From positions 32,501-93,919 of the forward strand of contig CAUYUJ010006535.1 of assembly GCA_963575745.1 (NCBI GenBank): DNA of 61,419 nucleotides, in the 5' to 3' direction. Position 1 is the stretch's first letter. Every line of letters starts with the position of its first letter. Origin of the DNA: Prorocentrum cordatum. Lineage: Eukaryota > Sar > Dinophyceae > Prorocentrales > Prorocentraceae. The notes beneath the pieces were generated by a model, which saw only the letters and a program-made list of their open reading frames with translations, was not told the DNA's origin and searched no databases. Positions 40,705-52,295 of the stretch are shown piece after piece. The position numbers and the translations under genes are program-made.

Positions 40705-40915
40705 TTAGGAGGGGGAGGAGGAGGAAAAGGAGGAGGAGGAGGAGGAGGAGGAGGGAGGAGGAGGACGAGGAGGAGGAGGAGGAGGAGGAGGAGGAGGAGG
40801 AGGGAGGAGGCGGAGGGAGGAGGAGGGAGGAGGAGGGAGGAGGAGCGAGGAGGAGGAGGGAGGAGGGAGGAGGGAGGAGGAGGAGGGAGGAGGAGGAGGG
40901 AGGAAGAGGAGCAAA
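40705..40915 (+). repeat. (GGA)n array
   Basis: GGA units with GGGA interruptions. Confidence 0.95.
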
Positions 40916-41750
40916 GATGCGAAACGCCAACGGCTGTTCAAGAAAAAGTCTGCCAGATCTCTTAACACTCTGCGCGCGCTCTTCCTCACCACCACCCTCA
41001 CGGCGCAATCACATCGCCGCCGTCATCGTCGTATTCAATCGCCGCCATTGCCACCATCATCAGCATAATCAGCGTCATCACCGACATATGGATGTCATCA
41101 CCGCCATCGCCGTCACCAGCATCGGCGCCGTCAGTGGCCTCGCCATCGTCATCGTCATCATCGTCAACACCATCGCTACTATCAGCATCGTTGCCACCGT
41201 TGTCGACGTCATCATGGTGTCGCGCCCGCCCGAGCAACCGATCCGCACTGAAGCGCCCACGCGCCAGTGCGGCCGTTGAGACGCGCTGGAAAGTTCCCAT
41301 CGGTAAGAGCCATCGCGGCAGCATCAGTTGTGACAAACCAGCTGGCCGCCTGGCGTGCGAGCGCTCGCGCTCCAGAGCGGCCGTAGGGATGCGCTAGCGA
41401 GCGCCAATCGGCAACCGCAATCGTGACCGAATGGGTTTCGCCAAACAAGTTGCTGGTGGGGGGGGAATGCACTGGCGATCCAGAATCGAGAATCGATGCC
41501 CAGGCGAGTTGTCCTGATTTTGCCACCAGCCCATCTAGAATCGATGCCCAGACGAGTTGCCCTGATCAGGGATGCGGATGAGCATGCAGTGGAATACAAG
41601 GCCGGGGAAGCCGTCATACCCCAAGAGGGGGGGATAGTGGAGCAATCGGAGGAGGGGGAGGGGAAGGGTGAGAAGGAAGGAAGGAGGAGAAGGAACAGGC
41701 GGATGAAGAGGAGGAGGAGGAGGAGGAGGGAGGGCAGAATAGCCCGAGGA
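40916..41750. other. CAT-rich patch and unassigned DNA
   Basis: A degenerate ATC/CGC microsatellite lies at 41010-41215. CGATCCAGAATCGA... then TCTAGAATCGATGCCCAG (41478-41550) is a short duplication. CAAACAAGTTGCTGGTGGG at 41440 resembles the end motif of the large tandem units. No gene is seen. Confidence 0.5.
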
Positions 41751-42010
41751 CTCTCGCATGTCTCTCGGAGTCTCTTCGGATGTCTCTTGAGAGCTTCTTG
41801 GGGTCCTCTTGAGGCGTCTTTGGGGCCTCACGGCGGTTCCAGAGGCCTCCTGGGGCGTCTTGGGTGCCTCGGGGGAGCTTTCGGGGGCATCTTGGGGGGC
41901 CTCTTCGGGGTCTCGTGGGGACCTCCTGTGGGCCTCCCCGGGCGCCTCCCTGGGCACTCTTGGGGCACTCTTGGGAGCGTTGGGGGCCATCTTGGGGGTC
42001 GGACGGCAGG
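41750..42010 (+). repeat. 11-bp minisatellite, locus 5
   Basis: Units such as TCCTCTTGAGG, CATCTTGGGGG and CCTCTTCGGGG. Confidence 0.7.
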
Positions 42011-42490
42011 TCGGAATAATGCACCAGAGGGGTGCCGCGGGGGCACGCGCGAGGCGGGAAGGGAGGGGCGCCAGCTGGTCGGACGGTCGGTTGGAAGAAG
42101 CCTCCAAGGGAGGAGGAGGAGGAGGAGGAGGAGGAGGAGGAGGAGGAGGAGGAGGAGGAGGAGGAGGAGGAGGAGGAGGAGGAGGAGGAGGAGGAGGAGG
42201 AGGAGGAGGCGGAGGAGGAGGAGGAGGAGGAGGAGGAGGAGGAGGAGGAGGAGGAGGAGGAGGAGGAGGAGGCGGAGGAGGAGGAGGAGGAGGAGGAGGA
42301 GGAGGGGGGGGGCGCTTGGGGGAAGGGACCTGGGGTCCGCACGGTCGGTCGGAATAGTGCACGAGAGAGGCGCCGCGGGGGGCCCTGGGCGGGCGGGGGG
42401 TGGCACCGGCCGGTCAGACGGTGGGTCGGAAGAACCCTCAGGGGAGAGGGGGGTTCGGCCGATCGGCCGGAAGAAGCACGACGGGGAGCG
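42010..42490 (-). repeat. GGTCGG complex repeat with (GGA)n core
   Basis: CGGTCGGTCGGAATAGTGCAC and relatives are the reverse complement of modules at 12.95-13.93 kb. A pure (GGA)n array fills 42111-42306. Poly-Glu, poly-Gly and poly-Arg frames are artefacts. Confidence 0.85.
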
Positions 42491-42904
42491 CCGGGGTGGC
42501 CAGGGCACTCGTCCAGGACACTCTTCCAGCACACGCTTCCAGGGCGGCGCCAGGGCGCTGTTCCAGGGCAGGCGCCAGGGCGAAGCCCAGGAGGCTCTTC
42601 CAGGATAGGTCCAGGACAGTCTCCCCAGGGCGGAGTCCAGGACTCTTCCAGGACAGATCCAGCGCGGATTCCACAACACTCTTCCAGGACAGATGCAAGA
42701 CACTCTTCCAGGGCGGAGTCGAGGACACTCTTCCAAGACAGATACAGGGCAGAATCCAAGACATTCTTCCAGGACAGATACCAAGGCGTTCAATCTTCCA
42801 GGACAGATCCATGGCTGAATCCAAGATGCCAGGGCGGTCACTCTTCCAGGACAAATCCAGGGAGGAATCCAAGACACACTTCGAGAATAGATGCCAGGGC
42901 GGTC
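42490..42904 (+). repeat. ~36-bp tandem repeat (CTCTTCCAGGACAG)
   Basis: CACTCTTCCAGGACAGATCC followed by GGGCGGAATCCAAGA recurs about a dozen times, with 15-16-bp subunits. Confidence 0.85.
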
Positions 42905-42955
42905 GAACGGTCGGTCGAAATAATGCAGTGCGAGATCACACTGGTAGGTATGATG
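42905..42955 (-). repeat. Inverted partner of the block at 12.66 kb
   Basis: CGGTCGGTCGAAATAATGCA followed by GTGCGAGATCACACTGGTAG and GTATG is the near-exact reverse complement of 12665-12715. Confidence 0.85.
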
Positions 42956-44157
42956 ATAACTGTCCCTGCTTCCGAGATCGGCCGTTCGCGCCTGGACTCC
43001 TACGCGTGGACTCATGCAGCCCTGTGTGTTGCCCACGGCCTTCGTTGTCTGGATTATTACGCTTGCACTCCTGGGCCGTTGTTTATGGGACTACTACTAC
43101 TACTACTATGTGTAAGCGTTGTTGTTTGGACTCATGAGCGTGGAATCAAATGGCGTCCTATGCGTGCACGTTGTTGCGTAGACTCCTACGATTCGCTTGC
43201 CAATTCGTCAGACGCGGGGCCGCGTACGAGCGGACGAAATGTCGTTCGCGCCCCAGTGTTGTACCGATTTCGCCTGCAAGTGGCGCTCCCGCACGGGCGT
43301 GGCGCATATGTCTCGCTCGCCATCGTTGGAGGCGGGGCGGCTCTCAAGAGGGCCAAAATGTCGCCTTTACAAGCTCACACACATGCACACATGTGTGGCG
43401 TTCCAAAACTGGCTCTGCCTTCGAGGGTGGAAAGAGATATCATCTCTTCCTCGGCGGAAGGGCGGCGGAAGGTCGGCGGAAGTAAAACGAGGCCGCCTCC
43501 GCCGGCGGAAGCCGGGGAAGTTGGCGGAAGCTCGGCGGAAGGCGGCGGAAGTACAAGATGTGCCCCTAAGAGATGAAAACGTTTTTGGGTTCTGGGCTTC
43601 CGAAATCGCCCGTGTACAGAAATACGCGCAGCTGTTCCCCATGTAGTGCTTCCACTAGGGGACACTTACGTGGTTTGCTAATAACTGGGCGTTCTTTCCG
43701 TACTCTCTCGCCCGGTGCCCACCCGTGCCAGCCTCGTGCTTGTGCCGTGCGTGTGTTGGGTGTCTGTTTTGGGGCTTTCGCCCGGTGTGCACCTCGCACA
43801 CACCTCGCACCCGCCCGCAAGGCAACTCTGCGGGGGGCTCGCCTTCTCGGCGGCGCGCCTGGCGAGGCCGCCTGGAAGACGTACAGTAGGGGCGCTGAAG
43901 AAGGAACGCTTTCCATTGGGGAGGGGCTCCGTGTTCCTTAATTGTTTCGCAGCTTGCCTCAGGTTTTCCTTATGTTTTCGATCGGAAATCGAAGTTTAAC
44001 TTATGGAAAGTAGGGGCCTCGTTCCTTACTTAAGGTTCCTTAGGTCAACGCCCCGACTGTTCTCGCACCGTGTAGGGCACGAAGCTGCGGCCTGCGAGGC
44101 AGACTGAGGTCGCACCCGCTCCGTGCTCCTGCCTGCGCTTCGAGGGTGCTCCCCCCT
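42956..44157. other. Unassigned, GGCGGAAG cluster
   Basis: GGCGGAAG words cluster at 43455-43555. The rest has short frames without domains. Confidence 0.45.
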
Positions 44158-44674
44158 GAGGAGGAGGAGGAGGAGGAGGAGGAGGAGAAGGAGGAGGAGA
44201 GGAGGAGGAGAAGGAGGAGGCGGGGAAGGAGGAGGTGCCCGCTCTTCGTGCGTGGACTTCCGCCCAGGGCCCGCTCCGTGCGCGCCTCGGGCCCGCCCCC
44301 ATGCGCTGGCCGGCGCTTCCGGAACCTCTGCCCCCCGACAGGGCCAGGAGGAGGAGGAGGAGGAGGAGGAGGAGGAGGAGGAGGAGGAGGAGGAGGAGGA
44401 GGAGGAGGAGGAGGAGGAGGAGGAGGAGGAGGAGGAGGAGGGAGGAGGCGGAGGAGGAGGAGGAGGAGGAGGAGGAGGAGGAGGAGGAGGAGGAGGAGGA
44501 GGAGGAGGAGGAGGAGGAGGAGGAGGAGGAGGAGGAGGAGGGGGAGGAGGAGGAGGAGGAGGAGGAGGAGGAGGAGGAGGAGGAGGAGGAGGAGGAGGAG
44601 GAGGAGGAGGAGGAGGAAGAAGAAGAAGAAGAAGAGGAGGAGGAGGAGGAGGAGGAGGAGGAGGGGGAGCTGGA
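44158..44674 (+). repeat. Two (GGA)n arrays
   Basis: 44158-44235 and 44346-44674, separated by about 110 bp of GC-rich non-repeat DNA; GAA units lie at 44617-44633. Confidence 0.95.
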
Positions 44675-45060
44675 TTTGGCGCTTGGATTTGGCACAAGAA
44701 ACCTTCCGTAAGAACCCCAACCCTGAGACCCCAGGACGTCCCGTCGCAACCCGAGAGACCCGGGGCGCCCTGGAGGCAAGCAGGGTGTTTCTTGGCACGG
44801 GCTTCCACTGTGTCCTCCCCCTCCGCGCATTGCTTTCACGACGCCCGATCGTCCACCCCAGAATAGAGCAACCACGAGCATGCCAGACACGCCTGTATCG
44901 ATCCCCCTCCCGTCATCGGATGCAAATGCTGTTGTATTGAGCCCGCAGGGCGGGAGTCACGGCGGGCCCCCAGGGGGGAAGCTTGCACGCAGAGTTTGCA
45001 ATCAGTGGGTGGGGTACAGCCTCGACGAGGGTCGGCACCAATCGTTGCAATGTTGCTTGG
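44675..45060. other. Unassigned
   Basis: No gene is seen. GCCCGCAGGGCGGGAGTCAC (about 44941) recurs in similar form near 45978. Confidence 0.35.
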
Positions 45061-45705
45061 GAGCGTAGTTGCGCCCCCTGGGGGCCTTCGGGGTCCATGG
45101 GGCACGACGTGCGTGAGGTGTGTGCCGCATCGAGGCTCCATGCAGCCGTCTCGGTTGCCAGCTGAGCGCCCAACATTCACGAAGTGCTTGAGGGGTGTGC
45201 CGAATTGAGGGTCCCATCAAAATAAGAGGGCAATGCATATGTATTTTTACATCCCCCAGGAGCCTCGAGGCCCAAACCAGTGTTTCGTCACGTGTCTCAG
45301 GAGACTGAGAGCGCGGATCACTCAAATTCTCAGGTGTCTCGGTCGAGTGTGGGGCAGGAAATGCGCGAGGGGTGTCTAGAATTTGAACCCTTCGTCGCCC
45401 TCGGAGCGCAGAGCACCCGTATTTGCAGGTGTCCTGGTGGAGCGTCGGGCAGGACATGCGTGAGCGGTGGCCCGCGATGGCAGTGCCGTAGCGCTGGAGG
45501 CGCTGCTCGCTCGTGCCTGCACGCGTCGCAGAGCAATATGTCAGACAGGCCGTGCGCGAGGGGTGCGCCGAAGCGACTCTTTCGCGGCCCGCAGGGCGCA
45601 TCTCACTCGTGATCTTACGTGTCCCGGGAGCTGTCGCGCGCGTGGGCCTGGCGCGGGGAGAGCATGTCTCATTTGTGTGTTCTGAGGTGCCCTCAGGAGA
45701 ATGCA
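45061..45705 (+). repeat. Diverged ~90-bp satellite monomers
   Basis: CACGAAGTGCTTGAGGGGTG-like words (near 45100, 45178, 45352, 45448 and 45545), spaced about 80-95 bp or a multiple. They are related to the 5.4-6.7 kb array. Confidence 0.65.
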
Positions 45706-46235
45706 TGAGAAATCGGCCGGCGCAAGCCGCGAGGCCGTTCTCAGCATGCTTTTGCGCGTGCTTCTCGGCCTCCTCCATGTCACCTTCATCTCATCATCTC
45801 CTTTCGGAGGAGGGGGAGGAGGAGGAGGAGGAGGAGGAGGAGGAGGAGGAGGAGGAGGAGGAGGAGGAGGAGGGAGGAGGAGGAGGAGGGGGAGGAGGAG
45901 GGAGGAGGAGGAGGAGGAGGAGGGAGGAGGAGGAGGATATCACAGCGAGGGCCCGCAGGGGGGCCTTCCGAGTTGAGCCCGCCGCGCGGGAGTCACAGCG
46001 GGCCCCCAGAGGGGAACACGCACGAAGATATTGCGATCGGTGGCCTGGCATCGCTCGGACGTGTGCAATTTTTTCTCGGCGAGAACCATCGAGGACCATC
46101 CTCGACCAACGCGCAAAAAAAACACGCACGAAACCGAAAAATGCACGGGAAATGGACGTCCGAGCGACGGCGAGGTGGGTGTTCGGGGTACGGCTTCGAC
46201 GAGGATCGGCACCACTCGTTGCAACTTTTCTTAGG
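45706..46235 (+). repeat. (GGA)n array and unassigned flank
   Basis: (GGA)n runs 45808-45937. The flanks lack a recognisable gene. Confidence 0.8.
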
Positions 46236-46700
46236 GCCGTCTTGGCGTCCCTTGGCGGGACAGGCCGTCTTCGGAGCCAACGGAGGGCCACGAAGTGCGT
46301 GAGGGGCGAGCCGGAACCCTTGAACCGTCTAAAGGATGCAGCGGAAGGCCCCTGGGAGTCCAGGAGGCTCGAAATGCGTCAGAAGTGTGCCGATTGAGGC
46401 TTACTTCAGCCGTCTTCAAGGCCAGCGGATCGCCTTTGGAGGTCCTTGGGGCACGAAATGCGTGAGGGGCGTGCCAAACTCATGCCCCAAGGAGCAGTCT
46501 CTCGGGCCAGACCAGGTCCCATGATGCACGGAGTGCGTGAGTGGTGTGCCGACTGAGGCTCTTAGGAGAATCGGTATGCGAATCCCTCGTGCTTTACGTG
46601 TCTCAGAGGCCTGGGGGCGCAGCAACTGCGTGAGGGGCGTGCCGAAACAACGCTTTCGCAGCCCTAAAGGCGCATCTCACTCGTGTCCTTACGTGTCCCC
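46236..46700 (+). repeat. Diverged ~90-bp satellite monomers
   Basis: CACGAAGTGCGTGAGGGGCG, CACGAAATGCGTGAGGGGCG, CACGGAGTGCGTGAGTGGTG and similar, 80-90 bp apart. Confidence 0.7.
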
Positions 46701-47040
46701 AGAGGGTGGTAAGGCATCGGCCGGCGGAATGCGGCGGGAGGGCAGCGGAATCAGCGAAGCCCTTCTTAGCAAGCCTTATGGATTCGAGCCATTCCCCTCC
46801 ATTTCATCAGCGCTTCCTCATCCTGTGTCGACAGCTAACACGGCGAGGGCCCGCAGAGGGCCCGCCAGATTTAGTCGTGTCGCTCGTTCCGCCGGCCCAG
46901 ACAATCACATCGCGGGCGTTTGCCCGCGCGTTCGTTGCCACTGCGGCGCTGACGGGTGGTGGTAGTTTCCTTGAAGTGTTGCACAAGCAGTCATGGGCGT
47001 CTCGGGGCAGAGGGCTCGACATGGTTGTTCGTGCCCCCCC
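46700..47040. other. Unassigned
   Basis: No gene or repeat is recognised. Confidence 0.3.
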
Positions 47041-47690
47041 CTCATGAGCCCACCTTGAGCCCACCTTGGGCTCCCCTTGAGGCCCTCTTAGGCCGTCTTC
47101 GGACCGCTTGGGGGCTCATGGTAGCGTCGTTGGCACTTGCCTGTGTGCTCGCGGGGACACTTTTGGAGCCTCGTGGAGCATCTGGGGGGCATCTTTGGGG
47201 ACTATTGGGGACCTCTTGAAGTGATCCTGGGGGCCTCTGGGGGCCTCCTAGGGACCTCTTGGAGATCTCTTGGTGCCGTCTTGGGTGCTTTCGGACCCTC
47301 GTGGGGGTTTGGAGGCTTCTCGGAAGGCTGATGGGGCCGTCTTGGTGCCCTCTTGGGCCGTCCTGAGGGTCTCTTGGCCTGAACTGTGTCAATCTGGGGG
47401 GCTGCGTGGGCCTTCTTGGACGGCGAAAGGACAAACAAGAGGTAACGGGAAGATGTGTGAAAACCAGCCAGGTTGCAAGAGTCTTGGCCTTTTGGAGGCC
47501 TCTTGGAGCTGTATTGGGCCATTCGGAGGCTATCTTGAACCTTTTTGGGAGCGCATGAAGGCCATCGTGGAACCTGCCGTCCATGGCTCCCGACTCGAAT
47601 GACCTCTTCGGGGTCCCTTGGGGTCCCTCGGAGCGCTCCGGGAGCGCTCTTAGAGACCCTGCAGACCGCCCCCGGGAGCTCTGGCACCCA
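47041..47690 (+). repeat. 11-bp minisatellite, locus 6
   Basis: Units such as GCCGTCTTGGG, GACCTCTTGG and GGCCTCTTGGA; more diverged than locus 4. Confidence 0.7.
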
Positions 47691-49359
47691 CGAGGACCAC
47701 CGCCCAGGACCTGCGCGGGGACCGCCCGAGCCACTCTCTTTCTTGGAGCGGGAACCCGGGGGCCGCCACGAGCGCGCGAAGCTTCACAAACAAGTCCTGC
47801 CCCCGGCGACTCTGGCACGCCTCTAGCTCAGGGCGCCAGAAACAGGGGCACAGCAAAAGGGGGTACGGGGAACGCCGATTTCCACGTTCGGCTATGCCCC
47901 CATTTAGGGGGCCCTGGGCGCCGTAGACGGGAGTACAGTAAACGGGGGTATATGGAACAGCCTAGCCAAAGCCCCCGTTTAGCTAAAGCCCCGTTTATGA
48001 AGCCCCGACTGGCCCGTTGGGCCGGCGAATTCGGTGCACACGCGCTGACGCCGGCCAATTTTCTCTCAAGTAATTACGTGCGGGCCACACGCACGCGTCT
48101 AAAGCCCGCGCACGTCGACATCGTGATGAAGCCAGTGGCTTCCTGAGCACTTCTAGGTAGAGGTGTTCAAGGGCATGTAAAGACAGGAGTTGCCAAATGA
48201 AAGATATGTCAGAGTTTCTGCGTCGCCCTCGTCGTCAGCGCCACCTCCATCATCATCGTCGCCGTCGCCGATGTCGTCATCACTGGGTCGCCTGGGCCAT
48301 TGGTCTGCACATGAAGGGTGCTCGGGTCCGTGTGCCAGGTGAGCTTTGCCAACAAGTTGCGGGTGGGTTGGAGGGATAGTTGTTCAAGCATTGGGGTTGA
48401 CGGTTTTAATATGTTCAACATTAAATACACCAAACAGTTTGAACACACACACACACAGGTTGCACCATACACAGAGTACACCACAAAGACTGCACATCGG
48501 TGGTGGAGGAACCCGCTGTTTGGAGCCCACGCTGGCGTGCACACTGGCCCCGCACTGCATAGGTTGTGAACTCTCCTGTGAAGCAGGCTCCCCGAAGAAG
48601 GGGCGGGCAGCCTTCGAACCTTTGAGTTAACAGAGGCAGTTTCAACGCCAGCACCGAGAGCGTCGACGAGGTTCCCCGGGGCCTGCCACGCGGGTTAGGT
48701 TTTTTTTTCCCCGGAGCCCGCGGCGGGGCCTCTCGAGATCTCTCGCTGTCCCTGCCGAGATCCTGCGTGTGGCACGGTGCCTCCGCAGGGCGCTGGAAGT
48801 CACCCCTGGCCATTGCCCAGGTCCAGGGCTTGGGCCTTGCGAGGCTGAGACACCATGCTGGCACACAGCTCCGTCGTGGCGTAGACTCGCGATGCTGACA
48901 CGACACTGACGAGCGATGCTGACACGCAGTGCGCGCACACGGTGCGCGCAATGATGCTTGTGCACAGCGCTACCGAGCAATGTTGACAGAAAGTTCGGCC
49001 CATCGATCAGAGGTGTCGTCGTTTGGGTGGGCATCTAGAGTTCCAAAGTCTTCGCAGATCCAGACTTCGACAAGAAAAGGATGCCAGAGCGCCTTGCGAC
49101 CATCCCTACGAAGACCGCTAGCCGAGGGTACCATCTCTTGCATGCTGCTGTTAATTACCCTCCTCCTCGTACCCCTCATCCTGTGAAGAGGGAAGTGGTG
49201 CGGGGCGCTCAGGCGAAGAACGACGTCCTAACATGGTACAGGCCAAGCGCACGGACCGCGTCATTCGTCTGGCGGGCGAAGCCAGGCCAGAGGGGCGGTC
49301 ATTGGGGCTGCGGGTCCTCCGCCTCCTCCTCCTTCTTCACCTCCGCCTCCCCCTCATCA
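47690..49359. other. Unassigned with a short hairpin
   Basis: AAACGGGGG (47951) pairs with CCCCCGTTT (47983), inside several CCCCGTTTA words. CAACAAGTTGCGGGTGGGTT (48349) matches the end motif of the 28-32 kb units. (CA)n lies at 48441-48456. No gene is seen. Confidence 0.45.
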
Positions 49360-49406
49360 TCCGTAGCCATGTCGGCTCAAGCCAGTTTGGCTAAATTTTG
49401 GCTCAG
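49360..49406 (+). other. Tandem dinoflagellate spliced-leader relics
   Basis: TCCGTAGCCATGTCGGCTCA then AG (49360-49381) matches the 22-nt dinoflagellate spliced leader except at two positions. It is followed at once by CCAGTTTGGCTAAA (49382-49395) and TTTTGGCTCAG (49396-49406), two truncated leader copies. Such stacked leaders form when a trans-spliced mRNA is reverse transcribed, reinserted, transcribed and trans-spliced again. Confidence 0.85.
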
Positions 49407-50450
49407 CCCGTTTTGTTTCAAGGCTCCAGCGCAGTTAAGTGCATTTGCCTATCAGTTGTTGCTTACACGTAGCTATCACATTACATCGGTGTTGCCCACG
49501 ATGGGCCGCCTCGCTGTGGTCGCAATATTCGTGATTCTGCAGTCCTCGGGTGGCCTGCAACAGCGGACTCGCGACCGAGGACCAGGTTGCGACCAGCCGA
49601 TTGCAGTGGCTTGGCGAATCGCTGGCCAGGTGCCTCGTTTCATTGACAAGGATTCCACCAAGATCACCGACGGAGGTATCTGCGCTTGGTCTGGGTGCAA
49701 TGGCTAGACTGATCGGTGTCCCATGTCTGTCCACGTGCATAAGTCCTGGCCTGTGTGCAAATGTGGACGGGCCCTCAATACATGTTACCCACTCATGAGG
49801 ATCGGGCGTTTGAGGAGCTCGCCACCGCGCAGCATTACGAAAATATTAAGCTGAATACCATAATGCAGCAGAAGGCCACGTTGATATAGGATGAGTTCAC
49901 GAAGTCTGGCGTTCGCAAAGTCCATGTCCGCATCGTCAGTGCCGATAGGTCCGAGAAGGACGCCAGCATAGTCTGCGATAAAATCTTGGCCACGGCGAAG
50001 GCGACGGCGAGTGACATGGAGCCTGAGGTGTTCGACAAATTCTGGAGGGAGTTGCGGGGCCACGAGTGCCGCCCCATGCAAAACGGCAACATGATGTATG
50101 TGCGCCACCTCGCCTACAGCTCCGTCGTAGAGGCCAAGGAGAGCCTCCCTTACAAGTACACGCACGTCTTGTACACTCGCGAGGACAATGTCTTCGTGCA
50201 CCCGTCCTACACCCTGCTGCAGCTCGCCAGGGACATGGACACCGGCGCCGACGGTCGTGGTGGAAAAGTATTGCGACTGGGGTTTATTGCTCCGACTAAG
50301 CTGCACTTCGCCTCTCGGAAGGGCATCGACGTCTTGTTCGCGAGGACGCGCGCCGCACACGTCTCCCCGATGGCACGGTGGGCCAGCATGGCAACCAGGG
50401 CCAAGCATCGGCTCTCGGCCCAGTGCAGGCGGAGGAGTACTCCAAGAGGC
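49407..50450 (+). pseudogene. Retroposed pseudogene of a secreted/Golgi-type protein
   Basis: Downstream of the leader relics, ATG at 49501 opens MGRLAVVAIFVILQSSGGLQ, a good signal peptide. After a frame change the frame holding 49764-50280 reads as one ordinary protein (TGPQYMLPTHEDRAFEEL to DMDTGADG), containing KFWRELRGHE and YTHVLYTREDNVFVHPSYTL. The latter recalls glycosyltransferase-like proteins with an acidic metal motif, but I cannot name the family. An in-frame TAG at 49887 and a further frame change near 50275 break it. There are no introns. With the leader relics this marks a processed retrocopy. A (CT)n array follows. Confidence 0.7.
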
Positions 50451-50497
50451 CGTTGGAGGGCGCACGCGCCAACGTTACCATCTCTCTCTCTCGCTCC

Positions 50498-50576
<79 letters not shown>

Positions 50577-51280
50577 CCTCTCTCCCCTATTTATATTTAT
50601 ATATGTAAAATAGCGGCACCTGGGAGGAAGGGCATGGTGTCGAAGTCAAACGCAGATACCCCGCCAGGGAATCGGTTTCGGATCCGTGTTCGTGTTGTGC
50701 GTGCGGGAGGGCGAAGTCAGAGCAAAAGTCCCTGGCCGATTCGATGCGAGATATGTGAACGGTGCCAGCGAGGCGTGCATTCACAAGCGATGCAGGAAGT
50801 GCCCTGCAGCCGTCACGTTCGGCGTGTGCGTCAGGCAGTTCGCAGGCGACGGGTGGGCCCGTTCCCCTTCCCGGAGGGGAAGCGTGGTCGTGGCACGAGT
50901 CGTCCAGACTCAGTCCCTGTGGTAGCTGTACTCTAACTTTATAGTTGTTGTGTTAGCTCAGGCGACGTGCGTTTGGCACGCCGTCTTGGCTGGTACTCTG
51001 CTGTTAGCGGCCAGCATAATGTCTGGAGCGTCCGTGGCGTGTCGGCCTCGGCCACACTGCACCGCGTGACAAACAAAACTTCTGTATAAGACTCCAGGAT
51101 TGAGCAACATCGTCGGCGCTTGGCTCAAGTGTCTGAGTCCGCGCCACCGCGGCACGACACGTTGCGGCATCATCATCATCATCGCCACCACCATCATCAT
51201 CACAATCAGCATTATCATTCAAACTAGTATCATCATCAACATCATCATCAGCATCACCATCATCATCATCGTTAACCCCT
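50451..51280. repeat. (CT)n array, unassigned DNA, (CAT)n
   Basis: (CT)n runs 50480-50582. 50600-50925 has a frame with FVLCVREGEVRAKVPGRFD and several Cys, possibly the decayed 3' part of the retrocopy. (CAT)n-like sequence lies at 51163-51275. Confidence 0.55.
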
Positions 51281-52060
51281 TGCTGCGCATAATAAACCCT
51301 AAGTGATAATAAAGTTCGGGGTTTTCGGGGGATCATAAAAGTTGCCCGCCCGAGCCAGCATAAAGAGATATCAAGAGGAAAAAGCCAAAGATATCTTGAG
51401 AATCCTTGGTCTTTGGTCCTCTATGAGACATCCTCAACAATGATTTGTCTCGGTTGAGACATCCTCAACGAATTGCTTGTTTCGCTTGAGACATCCTCGA
51501 AATATTTGTCAAGTTCAGGGGGCCAGGGAGACAAGAAGAAAAAGAAATAGAAAGAGAAATATAAAGAAAGAAGAGAAGGAAGAGGAGAAGGATGAGAAGG
51601 AGGAAGAGCAGGAGAAGCAGAGAAGGAGGTAGAAGCAAAAATCCAAAGTTGAAAACGTATTAGATTTAATTTGTAAGCGCTTAATGAAAATTAAAATTTT
51701 CATCTGATCGTGTAGGGTAGCTCATGTGCTTAGTTTTCCCCGGATAATCAACCCCAGCGATAAACAAGTTCAGGGCGCCAAAGGGAGGAGGAGAAAGAAA
51801 GACAGAGAGAGAGACAGAGAGAGAGAGAGAAACAGAAAGCAACACAATGAAAAAGAGAGAAAGAGAGAAACGGAAAGCAACACAAAGAAAAAACGTGTTC
51901 GCTTCGCTTGATGTTGTTATCTCAACATGAGAAGGAAGTAACCTCGATGGCGAACTTTCCTAGTGATAATGAAGTTCGGCATCCGCGCCCCCGCGCCCCC
52001 GACCAAACTCTTATTGGTCGACGACAAAAAACTCTAACGACTTAAGGGGGGGTACTTTAT
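51281..52060 (+). repeat. AT-richer block with ~200-bp spaced motif
   Basis: AGTGATAATAAAGTTCGGGG (51301) and relatives near 51505, 51755 and 51962. ...GAGACATCCTC words occur three times at 51420-51500. Purine-rich runs lie at 51535-51625 and 51785-51895. No gene is seen. Confidence 0.5.
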
Positions 52061-52079
52061 TATCCTGGGCATGTGGTTA

Positions 52080-52295
52080 TTAGCATCACCATCATCATCA
52101 TCATCATCTGAATCATCATCATCGTCACCCTCATCATCACCATCACCATCATCATCGACAACGTCATCGTCATCGTCATCACCATAATCAGCATCAGCAT
52201 CAGCATCATCATCGCCATCGTCAGCGTCATCACCATCATCCTCATCATCATCTTCATCACCACCATCCTCATCATCAGCATCACCATCATCATCC
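52080..52295. repeat. (CAT)n compound microsatellite
   Basis: CAT units with CGT, CAG and CAC interruptions. Confidence 0.95.

Noticed and set aside
41496-43576. Several 370-514-codon frames rich in Glu, Gly, Arg or Pro
   Set aside because: Translations of GGA and tandem repeats on both strands; no domain.
51115-51130. TTGGCTCAAG, a 10-base match to the spliced-leader end
   Set aside because: Too short to separate from chance in 61 kb, and no coding remnant follows closely.
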